From: Frisingicoccus sp009929615
Lineage (GTDB): Bacteria > Bacillota > Clostridia > Lachnospirales > Lachnospiraceae
DNA length: 64,000 nt
NCBI GenBank assembly: GCA_028692275.1
Contig: JAQUXR010000001.1
Coordinates: 124,001 to 188,000 of the forward strand
Direction: 5' to 3'
Every line of letters begins with the position of its first letter. Position 1 is the first letter of the stretch. Of the stretch, positions 42,648 to 51,985 are shown piece after piece. Made by a program: the position numbers and the translations under genes. The notes under the pieces were generated by a model. That model saw nothing but the letters and a program-made list of their open reading frames with translations, did not search any database and was not told the DNA's origin.

Positions 42648-44102
42648 TTATCCTCTCTTTCGAAATGCCATTCCTTTATCAATTAACTGCATCAAAAATT
42701 CATCTTTAAATATCCATAAAACGCCCACATAAATAATTCCAAATATTGCACATCCACTAATCATAAAGACTAGGATTTGCAACTCACACATATTTTCAAA
42801 TAACAATACCGCAACAGATGAAATAAACACCGCAATAATATTTTTATATACTGAAATTCCCTTTATCTGCTCCCTTAAAAAACCATAAGAAACTTTTGAC
42901 TGTACAATTAGTACTGTGATTTCTGCCAGTAAAGTAGAAAAAGCTGCTCCTGCTGCTCCCCACAGGGGTATTGTAATGAGATTCGCCAAAAAATCCAGTA
43001 CAGCACCACATATAATAGAAAAAAGCAATTTATTTTCTTTTCCCCAAGGAACAAGCAATTGAGTTCCTGTAACATTTGTTAAGCCCGCAATTAAGACCGT
43101 AGGTATCAATATTTGCAGTGTCGCTGTTGCACCTGAAAAGCTTTTCCCTGCAAGAAGTACAATACTCGGCTGTGCACAGATTACAAAAAAAACAGTTAAT
43201 GGCAATGCCGAAAATATAGTAAATTTAAGTGATTGTTTAAAAAGCCCTTTATATTCATCCAATTTCTTTTCACTTGCAAGCAAAGAAAACCTTGGCAAAA
43301 GCACTGTACCCAATGACGTTACAAATGCTGCTGCTGCAGACCGAATTTTCATTGCCGCAGAATAATATCCTACCTGCGTATCTCCGCTTATAAACCCAAG
43401 CATAACAATATCCAGATTTGTATAAATGCTGACTGCTATAGAAGTGGCAAAAAATGTAAAAATCGGCTTCATATGCTGTTTTAAATCATAAGTTCCCTGT
43501 TTCTTGAAGGATATTAGTTTTCTGGAATGCACAAAGTTTAAAATATTTGCACCGCTTACCGAAAAAACGCTAATCCCTGCATAAAGCAGATAATCATTTG
43601 GATTTCGTACCATCAAAAAAACTGATAACAAAGCAATCCCTTTAAAAACAACCGACCTGATTGTAATATATTTATACTGTTCTAATCCTGAATAGAGCCA
43701 GTTCATCCCAAAGGCATTCAGCAATAAGCTACAACCATTAATTATCAAAATGCTCCTATTTAGAGCGAATTTAGGAATATACAAAATAGACAATACGAAA
43801 ACCAAACACGTAATTCCCGTAGTTATTATACTAATAATCAAAAGCTCCTGTGTTACATGTGATAGTTTCTCTTTATCTTCTCTCACTCTGGCACACGCTC
43901 TGATACCATAAGTAGGTATTCCTAAAGAAGCAAACATAATGAAATAATTGACCACCGCTGTTGCGAAATCAACTTTTCCTATGGCTTCAACAAGCAACAT
44001 TCTTGAAGCGTACGGAAAGATGATTAATGGAAATAAAACGTTGGTCACCGTTAGTATAGAGTTGTATATAAAATTTTGTGCTACTGAAGCTTGTTTTCTC
44101 AT
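42648..44102 (-). CDS. Wzx-type polysaccharide flippase (MOP superfamily)
   Basis: The protein flips lipid-linked repeat units across the membrane. The 484-residue product has about fourteen hydrophobic helices and the PST family opening (NFIYNSILTVTNVLFPLIIFPY followed by RMLL, then GIPTYGIRACARVR). It lies 3 bases after the gene before it and 3 bases ahead of glf. No separate Wzy polymerase is recognised; one of the large membrane proteins in the cluster may fill that role. Confidence 0.9.
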   Translation of the reverse strand: MRKQASVAQNFIYNSILTVTNVLFPLIIFPYASRMLLVEAIGKVDFATAVVNYFIMFASLGIPTYGIRACARVREDKEKLSHVTQELLIISIITTGITCLVFVLSILYIPKFALNRSILIINGCSLLLNAFGMNWLYSGLEQYKYITIRSVVFKGIALLSVFLMVRNPNDYLLYAGISVFSVSGANILNFVHSRKLISFKKQGTYDLKQHMKPIFTFFATSIAVSIYTNLDIVMLGFISGDTQVGYYSAAMKIRSAAAAFVTSLGTVLLPRFSLLASEKKLDEYKGLFKQSLKFTIFSALPLTVFFVICAQPSIVLLAGKSFSGATATLQILIPTVLIAGLTNVTGTQLLVPWGKENKLLFSIICGAVLDFLANLITIPLWGAAGAAFSTLLAEITVLIVQSKVSYGFLREQIKGISVYKNIIAVFISSVAVLLFENMCELQILVFMISGCAIFGIIYVGVLWIFKDEFLMQLIDKGMAFRKRG

Positions 44103-44104
44103 AC

Positions 44105-45148
44105 CTATTCCCGTCTATTCTTTTTTAAGACAAACAGCTTGTCAATATCACTTTCAAACTGATTCTTTTCTTGAAGAATGTATTTCTTATAATACTCAAA
44201 ATTTTGTCTTTCTTCATCATAATTTTGAAAAATGGACATAATCTTATCCATAATTAGTGGAATGTTTTTCCTCTTACGTTCAAACTTATACTCTAATGGA
44301 ATAGGCATATCATCGAAGAAGTCAGCACTACCCAATGTACTTACTATAATACAGCAACCACACATTACTGCTTCTCTAGGCATTCTGTCTTTCCCTGGAT
44401 GGGCTCCAAAATCTATATATAGTTTGGATTTTCTCATTAAGTCGACCACCTCATCTGGTGACATATTCTTTATTGCCACAAATTTCAACGATGGATTTGC
44501 CTTTTGAAGTAAATGAATAAACTTTACATTTCTACTTGGATTATACAAAATGACATTGTGACGTTTCGGATAATCGTCCAATCGCTCTGTGATATATCTA
44601 TCTGCTAAATAATCAGAAAGATATGCTATGTTATGCAATCCTTTCTTTTCCAAATAACTGACAGCATACCAGCACTGAGCCAGATGAACAGCATTCGCAT
44701 TTTTTATTTGATTAAATGTCAGCGGCGTTGGACGTCTCAAAAGACGGTGCGACCAATGATATAAAAATGTCAGATATTTATGGCTATTAATTTCCTTTAA
44801 CCAGAAATAGTTATTTGCCCCTAGCCACCACATACATTTTTGAATATGTTTAAATTTAATTAACTCTGTGTTGACTGTTTCCGGAACAATAAGTAAATTA
44901 TTTTCATCATCCTCTACCTCGTTCACAAAAGTCGTATTATAAATTAAAAATCTATCCGGAACAGGATTCTCGTAATTTTCGTGACCTTTAAACTTGTCAC
45001 AATAATACATTTTAGCATCAAATCCTCTTTGACATAGTGCCGCACATAGTTGGTGTAATAACTCCGGTCCTCCTGACGCATACGAAGGCGGTGCTACTAT
45101 ATAAATTTTTGATTCCTCTATAAGTTTAAACATATTGTCACTTCTCAC
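44105..45148 (-). CDS. glycosyltransferase-like protein (GT-B type)
   Basis: The 347-residue product resembles GT-B transferases without close assignment. It opens IYIVAPPSYASGGPELLHQL, a Gly-rich N-terminal loop. It ends with a C-terminal domain carrying VILYNPSRNVKF and the donor-site stretch KLYIDFGAHPGKDRMPREAVMCG, where the Glu is expected to bind the donor. The GTG start at 45148 is close behind AAGGA; an ATG five codons later (45133) is an alternative. It lies between the GT2 gene and wzx. Confidence 0.72.
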   Translation of the reverse strand: MRSDNMFKLIEESKIYIVAPPSYASGGPELLHQLCAALCQRGFDAKMYYCDKFKGHENYENPVPDRFLIYNTTFVNEVEDDENNLLIVPETVNTELIKFKHIQKCMWWLGANNYFWLKEINSHKYLTFLYHWSHRLLRRPTPLTFNQIKNANAVHLAQCWYAVSYLEKKGLHNIAYLSDYLADRYITERLDDYPKRHNVILYNPSRNVKFIHLLQKANPSLKFVAIKNMSPDEVVDLMRKSKLYIDFGAHPGKDRMPREAVMCGCCIIVSTLGSADFFDDMPIPLEYKFERKRKNIPLIMDKIMSIFQNYDEERQNFEYYKKYILQEKNQFESDIDKLFVLKKNRRE

Positions 45149-45164
45149 TTTCCTTTTGAATCTG

Positions 45165-46226
45165 CTATTTCTGCGTTTTAAACCGTAAATAAAAATCCGC
45201 CTTAAACATTAAATCAACCGGCCAAAATAAGCCTGTTTTTATTAGCCATATCAAAACTCTCCTTCTAAAAGGCAATCCTTTTGTTATGGCATGTGTAAAT
45301 GCATTAGCATATGGTCTCCGTTTTAGGCCATCATAATATCTTTTTTTTCGTACTGCGTATGACTGTGGATTGTCAGGATGACAGTAATCCTGCGTAATAC
45401 AATAGCTAAAATATGCCACATCTGTTTGTGCCAATTCTGATTTAAATTCTTTATCTTCAGAAAAGCCCTGCCGAACTTCAGAATGAATGGTACCCAGAGA
45501 TAACTGATATCTTTTTATCGCATTCGGTAAATATTTACGCATAGTTGACTGGTGAATTCTATAATTATAGAAAACCCGGTCTAAATATACCACCTTACGT
45601 GCACAGCCATATGCTTTAAACATACATGGTCTATCTTCGCCATACCCTTCAATAAAATTCAAATTATTTGCCTGCCAATAGCTATTGCGAATAAATTTCC
45701 CCCATGGTGTCACAAAAGGAATTTTATGTAATGGAATATCATATACAGTAAAAAAATTCAACATATTTAACTGCAATGCCCGCAATGCCTCTTTAGATTC
45801 AAAAACATGATATCCGCTTGATAAATTAATTGTCCCCTCAATTGCCTTTGAAGGCTGTACATCTCTCTTCGCAGTTACAAGAATATCCAAGGACGAGTCT
45901 TGTAGATATGGCACTGCAGCATCACTTAAGTTATCTTCGAGCCAATCATCATCATCTACAAAAAACAGCCATTGTCCTTGGGCTTCTTTAGCTCCTGCAT
46001 TTCTTGCAGCGCCTTGCCCTGCATTTTTCTGATGAATAACTCTAACTCTCGAATCATTTACGGCCATTTCATCACACATGGCTCCTGATTTATCCGGAGA
46101 CTCATCATCAATCAAAATCAACTCCAATGAGAAACCCTGTTGATTTAATATACTATCCGTACACTTTTTTAAATATTGCTCTGCTTTATAAACAGGGACA
46201 ATAAAACTGACATCTACTTTATTCAC
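45165..46226 (-). CDS. family 2 glycosyltransferase
   Basis: The 353-residue enzyme has a GT-A N-terminus: VSFIVPVYKAEQYLKKC, LILIDDESPDKSG, GQGAARNAGAKEAQG and the metal-binding FFVDDDDWLED (about 88-98). The GYGEDRPCMFK motif follows as in capsule GT2 enzymes. A C-terminal basic hydrophobic region (about 315-350) may sit at the membrane. Sugar and linkage cannot be read. It lies between the radical SAM gene and the GT-B-type gene on the same strand. Confidence 0.9.
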   Translation of the reverse strand: MNKVDVSFIVPVYKAEQYLKKCTDSILNQQGFSLELILIDDESPDKSGAMCDEMAVNDSRVRVIHQKNAGQGAARNAGAKEAQGQWLFFVDDDDWLEDNLSDAAVPYLQDSSLDILVTAKRDVQPSKAIEGTINLSSGYHVFESKEALRALQLNMLNFFTVYDIPLHKIPFVTPWGKFIRNSYWQANNLNFIEGYGEDRPCMFKAYGCARKVVYLDRVFYNYRIHQSTMRKYLPNAIKRYQLSLGTIHSEVRQGFSEDKEFKSELAQTDVAYFSYCITQDYCHPDNPQSYAVRKKRYYDGLKRRPYANAFTHAITKGLPFRRRVLIWLIKTGLFWPVDLMFKADFYLRFKTQK

Positions 46227-46241
46227 GTTATATCTCCACTT

Positions 46242-47396
46242 TTATTTTGATTTATGACTAAATTCTATCGATTTTATTCCAGCCCGGAATAATGACGGTC
46301 CATGCAATAAGATATTCGAATAGCCCTGATTTGCCAATGGACATGCACATTTCTTATCTTTTATATACTTTCGTACTGTATTTGCCTCTTTGCTATGCCA
46401 CAATTTAGGGAAATTATAATGATAATCTCGTAAATTTCCCATTTGTTTATCATAACCTAAAACACAACACGGCCATACGCCACCATCATAATTTATATGT
46501 ACATTAGAAACACCTGCATAGCATGGAATAACCTGACGTTTTTCTTTCAAAATTTTACCTGCAATGTCATAATACACCACACGCAGTGCCTCTGTCATTT
46601 TTGCCAGATTTTTTTTAGATGCAATATTATCTTCTACTTTTCTTGCAAATTCTTTAATTAATTTTTGATATACTTCTGCCGGTGGGGTAATAGGATCTTC
46701 CAAATTAAAAAACTCCGTACGACATTCCGCAACTTCATTACGATAACTTTCTACACCCAATGTATGTACGAAATCCTCAATTTCATCTAAATGATCAATA
46801 TTGAAATTAGAAATAACGGTTCCTAATTCCAAATGGAAATTATCGTATTTTTCTTCCAAGACTTTAAGCCCTTCTATTGTCTTTAAAAGTTTTTCAAAAT
46901 TACCTTTAACCCCACGGATTTCATCATGCAATTCACCAACACCATCAATGGATGGCTTTACTGTAAAAGGTACTGTTGGGTCGTATCTTCGAATAATTCT
47001 AATGATTTTCTCTGTATTGTGAACAATTCTATCCGTCATAATTGCATTGGTCGGTGTATGAATAACCCTTGGTTTCAAATACTTACATGCCAACGCAACA
47101 ATCTGGGGTAAATCTTTTCTTAAAAAAGGCTCTCCACCGCTCATATTGAAAAAGTAAGTAGGTTTCATGGTTTTAAAAATCTTTTCAATCTCATCCAAAC
47201 TTAAATCCTTTTCTGCTCTACTAGGATCCTGACAATATAATGCTCCAATCTGACAGGTTTTACACTTTGATTGGCAAGCTGCCGTCACTGAATAGGTAAC
47301 TGTCATTGGATTGAACTTTGAAAATCCAACCCATCTATTAAGTTTATACGAGACCAGTTTGGGCCCTAATTTAAAAATTAAATCACTTTTTTTCAT
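46242..47396 (-). CDS. radical SAM/SPASM enzyme in the glycan cluster
   Basis: Radical SAM enzymes use a [4Fe-4S] cluster and S-adenosylmethionine to start radical chemistry. The 384-residue product has the cluster motif CQSKCKTC (Cys41, 45, 48), NMSGGEPFLRKDLP and KPSIDGVGELHDEIRG. A C-terminal Cys-rich region (PCYAGVSNVHINYDGGVWPC followed by CVLGYD, and KKCACPLANQ) fits SPASM-type auxiliary clusters. No precursor peptide is visible nearby, and the setting suggests modification of a sugar or lipid carrier; the substrate is unknown. It lies 14 bases after the epimerase gene. Confidence 0.88.
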   Translation of the reverse strand: MKKSDLIFKLGPKLVSYKLNRWVGFSKFNPMTVTYSVTAACQSKCKTCQIGALYCQDPSRAEKDLSLDEIEKIFKTMKPTYFFNMSGGEPFLRKDLPQIVALACKYLKPRVIHTPTNAIMTDRIVHNTEKIIRIIRRYDPTVPFTVKPSIDGVGELHDEIRGVKGNFEKLLKTIEGLKVLEEKYDNFHLELGTVISNFNIDHLDEIEDFVHTLGVESYRNEVAECRTEFFNLEDPITPPAEVYQKLIKEFARKVEDNIASKKNLAKMTEALRVVYYDIAGKILKEKRQVIPCYAGVSNVHINYDGGVWPCCVLGYDKQMGNLRDYHYNFPKLWHSKEANTVRKYIKDKKCACPLANQGYSNILLHGPSLFRAGIKSIEFSHKSK

Positions 47397-47410
47397 ATTG
47401 TTTTTTCTCC

Positions 47411-48394
47411 TTATAATAATGCATTCTCTTTACACCAATTCATAGTAATTTCAAGGCCCTTATCACAATCATATTGTGGTCGATACCCCAGATATTTCTG
47501 AGCTTTTTCAATATCCGAACTATGATCCATTGCCAGAAAATCTATTTTATTTCTAGATACAAAACCCTCTTTGTGCAATAATATTTTACTTAATGCATCA
47601 ACTATCCCTGCAAAAAGACGCGACAGTACAATTCCAATATTAATATGTATTAACTTTACTCCTGTATGTTTTGCAATGGTCTTTAGATACTCGCCTGATG
47701 TAACATCTGTTTCGGCAGCAATATTAAAGGTTTGATTATGTGCATTTTCATTTTCAATACAGCAAAGAAATCCGTGAACAACATCATCAATATATGTTGG
47801 ATGTAAAAAAGATTTTCCAGAAGTCGTCAGAATAAATTTCCGTTTTCTAATCAATCTATACATTCTAACTCGTCGGGTGTCTCCCGGACCATATACAAAA
47901 TCTGGTCGGATAATTGTGTATGGCATTTTCGCTTCTCTGCATATTCTTCGCACTTTTTTTTCAGCAATAACTTTTGTTTTCTCATACCCATTTCTAGGTG
48001 CATATGAATCCGTTTCCTTAGCCAGTCTTTTCCCAAAACCAAGAACCCCTGGTGTACTGCAATAAATAAAGTGTTTCACACCTGCTTCTGCTGATGCGTC
48101 AAGTAATTTAACAGTTAAATTACAGTTCACCTCATAAAACTGCTCATATGTAACACCCGGCCCACCCATCTGACCGGCAAGATGAATAACAACATCTATG
48201 TGATGAAATATATCTTTCATTTTTTCCATATCTTTAAAATCTGAGCGAATTATTTGAATATTCAAGTAATTCTCAAAACAGCTAGCATCGCTTTGCAATC
48301 GCAACAAACATATTATTTGATGTGACGTTTCGCTTAGTATTTCTACCAATCGTCTTCCAATAAATCCTGTTGCACCCGTGATGAGTATTTTCAT
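47411..48394 (-). CDS. NAD-dependent epimerase/dehydratase family protein (extended SDR)
   Basis: The 327-residue protein has the Rossmann loop ILITGATGFIGRRLVEIL, VIHLAGQMGGPG, CSTPGVLG and the Tyr-x3-Lys pair in NGYEKTKVIAEK, followed by IRPDFVYGPGDTRR. It should act on a nucleotide- or lipid-linked sugar as a reductase or epimerase. The exact reaction cannot be assigned: it lacks the markers of GalE, RmlB or Gmd. It overlaps nothing and sits next to the radical SAM gene, which may share its substrate. Confidence 0.85.
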   Translation of the reverse strand: MKILITGATGFIGRRLVEILSETSHQIICLLRLQSDASCFENYLNIQIIRSDFKDMEKMKDIFHHIDVVIHLAGQMGGPGVTYEQFYEVNCNLTVKLLDASAEAGVKHFIYCSTPGVLGFGKRLAKETDSYAPRNGYEKTKVIAEKKVRRICREAKMPYTIIRPDFVYGPGDTRRVRMYRLIRKRKFILTTSGKSFLHPTYIDDVVHGFLCCIENENAHNQTFNIAAETDVTSGEYLKTIAKHTGVKLIHINIGIVLSRLFAGIVDALSKILLHKEGFVSRNKIDFLAMDHSSDIEKAQKYLGYRPQYDCDKGLEITMNWCKENALL

Positions 48395-48395
48395 A

Positions 48396-49526
48396 TCATT
48401 CGTCCCCCATCAATTCTTGTATCATTTTATTCATTCTCTCCCAGGAAAATTTATATGCTTTTTCTCGAATATGTTCTTTAAATTCAGTAGCCTTGTCCTC
48501 TTTAAAAAAGCGGATTGTTGCTGCTGCCAGTTCTTGCTCATTATTTACTGGTACCACATATCCTGTTTTCCCATCATCTACAACTTCCGGCAACCCACCT
48601 ACGTCAGTAACAATTACCGGTTTTTCAAATCCAAAAGCAGTTTGTACAACCGCACTTTGTGTGGCAGATTCATAAGGAAGTACTACCAAATCTGATGCCA
48701 TAAAGAATTTTTCTACCTCTTTATCTGGTATATAGCCACCATAAATCTGCACATACGGCATAACCCCGCATTCATTTATTACTTTCAAATACTCATCTTC
48801 GTTTTCACCGAAGTCACCTACAATATATAACTTGATTTCTGGTAATTCTTTTATAATATCTGGCAAGGCTTTTATTATATGCTTTAAGCCTTTATACTCC
48901 CGTACTAATCCAAAAAATAATAATATCTTTTCTGTATCTTTAGCTTTCAGAATCTGCCGCGCTGCTACCTTCGATAAATCTTGCATTTTAAAGGCATTAT
49001 ACGTAGGAATTACAGTTTGTCGATATATCGCTTTCGGCTTGATGCTAAGCAAATCCCTGGTATCAAGTCCTGAATGAGTAATAAAACAGTCTCCTTTTTT
49101 AAGAACCAGTCGACTTAAAAACCTATCTGCTGGAAAACGTTCATGTGGAAACACATTGTGACAAAGAAACAGTTTTCTTATCTTTCTTCCCAAAATCCTC
49201 TCCATCAGCCAGTAACATGGTGCAAAATATGGATGCCACCACTGAAAAATCACTAAATCTGGACACAGCTTCCGAATCTTAAGTGCAGAAGAAATACAGC
49301 TAAATGGATTGGCTGTATTTATCCAATACTTTGTATCTTCAATTTTAAACGTTGCATTACCATAATCTTTCTGCTCTTTTTTGAACAGAATTTTAGGATA
49401 TTGCATCGCATATGAGACCATCTCCGTATCATATTCCTTGCTCAAGGATTTATACATAAGACCTGTATAATGGGAAATCCCCCCCTTATATGGATAGACT
49501 GGTCCAATTAATACTATTTTTTTCAT
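48396..49526 (-). CDS. family 4 glycosyltransferase
   Basis: The 376-residue GT-B enzyme opens IVLIGPVYPYKGGISHYTGL and has the donor-side motifs LFFGLVREYKGLKHIIKALP and VVLPYESATQSAVVQTAFGF (the E-x7-E-like region), then GGLPEVVDDGKTGYVVP. These are standard GT4 features. It should add one sugar on the cytoplasmic face. Donor is not assignable. It is followed at once by the epimerase gene. Confidence 0.92.
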   Translation of the reverse strand: MKKIVLIGPVYPYKGGISHYTGLMYKSLSKEYDTEMVSYAMQYPKILFKKEQKDYGNATFKIEDTKYWINTANPFSCISSALKIRKLCPDLVIFQWWHPYFAPCYWLMERILGRKIRKLFLCHNVFPHERFPADRFLSRLVLKKGDCFITHSGLDTRDLLSIKPKAIYRQTVIPTYNAFKMQDLSKVAARQILKAKDTEKILLFFGLVREYKGLKHIIKALPDIIKELPEIKLYIVGDFGENEDEYLKVINECGVMPYVQIYGGYIPDKEVEKFFMASDLVVLPYESATQSAVVQTAFGFEKPVIVTDVGGLPEVVDDGKTGYVVPVNNEQELAAATIRFFKEDKATEFKEHIREKAYKFSWERMNKMIQELMGDE

Positions 49527-49574
49527 ATAATAATTACCTCAATATCCATGTGTCTAACTATAATAATCATCTGC

Positions 49575-50555
49575 CTATTCAGCTTCGTCCTCGCCACACT
49601 TTTCTTCCTCATGCCCTTTACCATACTCTATTTTACGTATGGAAAACTGAACCTCTTCTATCAACTTTCTGTTAGCAGATATGACATCTGCCAATAGCCC
49701 TATGACTCCAGCCTGTATACCAATAATAATTAACATACTAGCTAAAATCAAGGACTGAATATGCCCTGCACCTTGTCCAATCACATAAAAGTATAGATAT
49801 CGTATACCTAATATTCCTCCGCCGGCACAAAATATAGACGCAATAATTGCAAAGAAGAACAAAGGTCGATACATCATGTATGCTCTTCCAATTGTAAGCA
49901 TGGATTTTTTTACATACCCAAACATACTACTGAATAATCTGGATGGCCGTAACTCCGCATTCGTTCGAATTGGTATAGAGGCAACTGCCATTTTATTTCT
50001 TCCAGCCTGTACAATCGTTTCAAGCGTATATGTATATTCATTAACAACATTTAACCGCATCGCTGTATGACGACTGTATGCTCTAAAACCACTTGGTGCA
50101 TCTGGAATATCTGTTTTGGAAGCTTTTCGCACAACCCAGCTGCCAAAGTGCTGCAGTTTTTTCTTCAACGGTGAAAAATGTTCCGTCTGGTCAATCGGTC
50201 TTTCACCAACAACCATCCCAGCCTCTCCCCTTAAAATTGGCTGTATTAATTTTTCAATATCTGCCCCACAGTACTGATTATCTGCATCTGTGTTAACAAT
50301 AATATCCGCACCATTCCTAAGACAGGCATCTAATCCCGCCATAAATCCTCTAGCCAACCCTTTATTATTTCTGAAGTTAACGACGTAGTTAACGCCCCAC
50401 TTTTTGGCTACTTCAACTGTATTATCTTTACTTCCATCATTAATAATCAAATATTCTATGACATCTATACCGTCTATATGTTTTGGCAAATCATTTAAAG
50501 CAACCTCTAAAGTTTCAGCCTCATTATAACAGGGTATTTGAATAATCAACTTCAT
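49575..50555 (-). CDS. DPM1-like family 2 glycosyltransferase with C-terminal membrane helices
   Basis: The 326-residue enzyme has a GT-A domain like polyprenyl-phosphate mannose/glucose synthases: IIQIPCYNEAETLEVAL, YLIINDGSKDNTVEVAKKWG, NKGLARGFMAGLDACL and the DxD-type NTDADNQY. Two C-terminal helices follow (about 225-250 and 262-288), then an acidic tail. It probably makes a lipid-linked sugar donor for a GT-C enzyme in this cluster. A promoter lies just upstream at 50598-50626, so it may begin its own transcript. Confidence 0.87.
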   Translation of the reverse strand: MKLIIQIPCYNEAETLEVALNDLPKHIDGIDVIEYLIINDGSKDNTVEVAKKWGVNYVVNFRNNKGLARGFMAGLDACLRNGADIIVNTDADNQYCGADIEKLIQPILRGEAGMVVGERPIDQTEHFSPLKKKLQHFGSWVVRKASKTDIPDAPSGFRAYSRHTAMRLNVVNEYTYTLETIVQAGRNKMAVASIPIRTNAELRPSRLFSSMFGYVKKSMLTIGRAYMMYRPLFFFAIIASIFCAGGGILGIRYLYFYVIGQGAGHIQSLILASMLIIIGIQAGVIGLLADVISANRKLIEEVQFSIRKIEYGKGHEEEKCGEDEAE

Positions 50556-50597
50556 CGCTACGTTCTCCCATCCTGATACTACGTTTTAAACTATATT

Positions 50598-50626
50598 ATT
50601 ATAACAAAATATTACATGATTGTCTT
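50598..50626 (-). promoter_or_regulatory. internal promoter between ugd and the DPM1-like gene
   Basis: TATAAT (50598-50603) and AAGACA (50621-50626) on the minus strand are spaced by 17 bases, in a 97-base AT-rich gap. The -35 box is a 4-of-6 match. It splits the long glycan cluster into at least two transcription units. Confidence 0.6.
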
Positions 50627-50652
50627 AATTTTATTTGTTTTTCTCAGAAGAA

Positions 50653-51954
50653 TTATGCTAGAATAGTTTCTCTTCCAATAGAATCATAAACAATTCCCAT
50701 ACCCTCAAATACCTCTAATTGGTAGCAGTTTCGTCCATCCAAAATAATTGGATGCTTCATAAGCGCTTTGTACTTCATCACATCAAAATTTTTTACTTCT
50801 TCCCACTCTGTAAATATAAAGCAAACGTCCGCATTTGTCAGCGTTTCCTCTATAGTCCCGCAATACTCAATTTCATCTGGAAAATGCTTTTTATAATTTT
50901 CAACCCCTACCGGGTCCCAAGCTTTTACTTTTGCTCCATCCTCCAGCATGATTGGAATATTTACAAGAGATGGTGCTTCGCGCAAATCGTCTGTCCCCGG
51001 TTTAAAAGTCAATCCCAAAACAGCAACTGTCAAATTTGAGAAATCTTCAAAGTATTTTCGTGCCTTTTTTATTAACTTGAACTTCTGGCTTTCATTGACC
51101 TCGATAGCTGCTTTAATTGTTTTGATTTCATTATCATTAAAACTTGCAAGCCAGCTAAGTGCTTTTGTATCCTTTGGAAAACAGGAGCCCCCATAGCCAA
51201 TACCGGAGCTTAAGAATTTATCTCCGATTCTGCCATCCAGTCCCATACCACGGGTTACGTCTTCAATATCTGCACCAACAATCTCACATAAATTGGCGAT
51301 TTCATTGACATAGGAAATCTTAAGTGCCAGGAAATCATTTGACGCATATTTTATCATCTCTGCACTTCTTCGGTTTGTAATAACCTTAGGTGCATCAAAA
51401 TTTTCATAAACCTTCTCCAACACTTTTTTTGCATATTCACTTTCAGCACCTATAACAATTCTTGAGGCGTGCAGTGTATCGCGAACAGCTGTCCCCTGTG
51501 CCAAAAATTCGGGATTCGATGCGATATGTACCGATATATCTTTCTTAAGATGTTCGAACATAAAAGTTTCTATCTTATCGTTTGTACCTATTGGAACCGT
51601 TGATTTTACAACAACAACACATTCTCTTTCTACAGAATCGGCAATCTGCTCAACAACCTTATACACATAGGATAAATTTGCAGAACCATCCTTCTTCTCG
51701 GGTGTTCCGACGCCTATAAAGATGACTTCTGCATCCTTATACGCCATTGCATAATCCGTTATGAAAGTTAATCGCTCCATATTATCCTTCATTAATTCAC
51801 TTAATCCCGGTTCATATATCGGAGATATACCCTGCCGCATAATCTCTACTTTTTTTTCATCAACATCAACACAGGTCACCTGATGACCTTTGCTGGCTAA
51901 GCATACACCTGTTACCAGACCAACATATCCTGTTCCTGCTACAGCCATTTTCAT
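50653..51954 (-). CDS. ugd: UDP-glucose 6-dehydrogenase
   Basis: The enzyme oxidises UDP-glucose to UDP-glucuronate with two NAD. The 433-residue product has the Rossmann loop MAVAGTGYVGLVTGVCLA, VGTPEKKDGSANLSYV, VVKSTVPIGTND, NPEFLAQGTAVRD and the catalytic Cys motif GYGGSCFPKDTKAL, with LTFKPGTDDLREAPS in the C-terminal domain. AGGAGG precedes the ATG. It implies uronic acid in the polymer, or a precursor of other acidic sugars. It lies between two GT-C/GT2 gene sets. Confidence 0.95.
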   Translation of the reverse strand: MKMAVAGTGYVGLVTGVCLASKGHQVTCVDVDEKKVEIMRQGISPIYEPGLSELMKDNMERLTFITDYAMAYKDAEVIFIGVGTPEKKDGSANLSYVYKVVEQIADSVERECVVVVKSTVPIGTNDKIETFMFEHLKKDISVHIASNPEFLAQGTAVRDTLHASRIVIGAESEYAKKVLEKVYENFDAPKVITNRRSAEMIKYASNDFLALKISYVNEIANLCEIVGADIEDVTRGMGLDGRIGDKFLSSGIGYGGSCFPKDTKALSWLASFNDNEIKTIKAAIEVNESQKFKLIKKARKYFEDFSNLTVAVLGLTFKPGTDDLREAPSLVNIPIMLEDGAKVKAWDPVGVENYKKHFPDEIEYCGTIEETLTNADVCFIFTEWEEVKNFDVMKYKALMKHPIILDGRNCYQLEVFEGMGIVYDSIGRETILA

Positions 51955-51985
51955 ATCCCATTCCTCCTGGAGTTTCGCTTAGATT

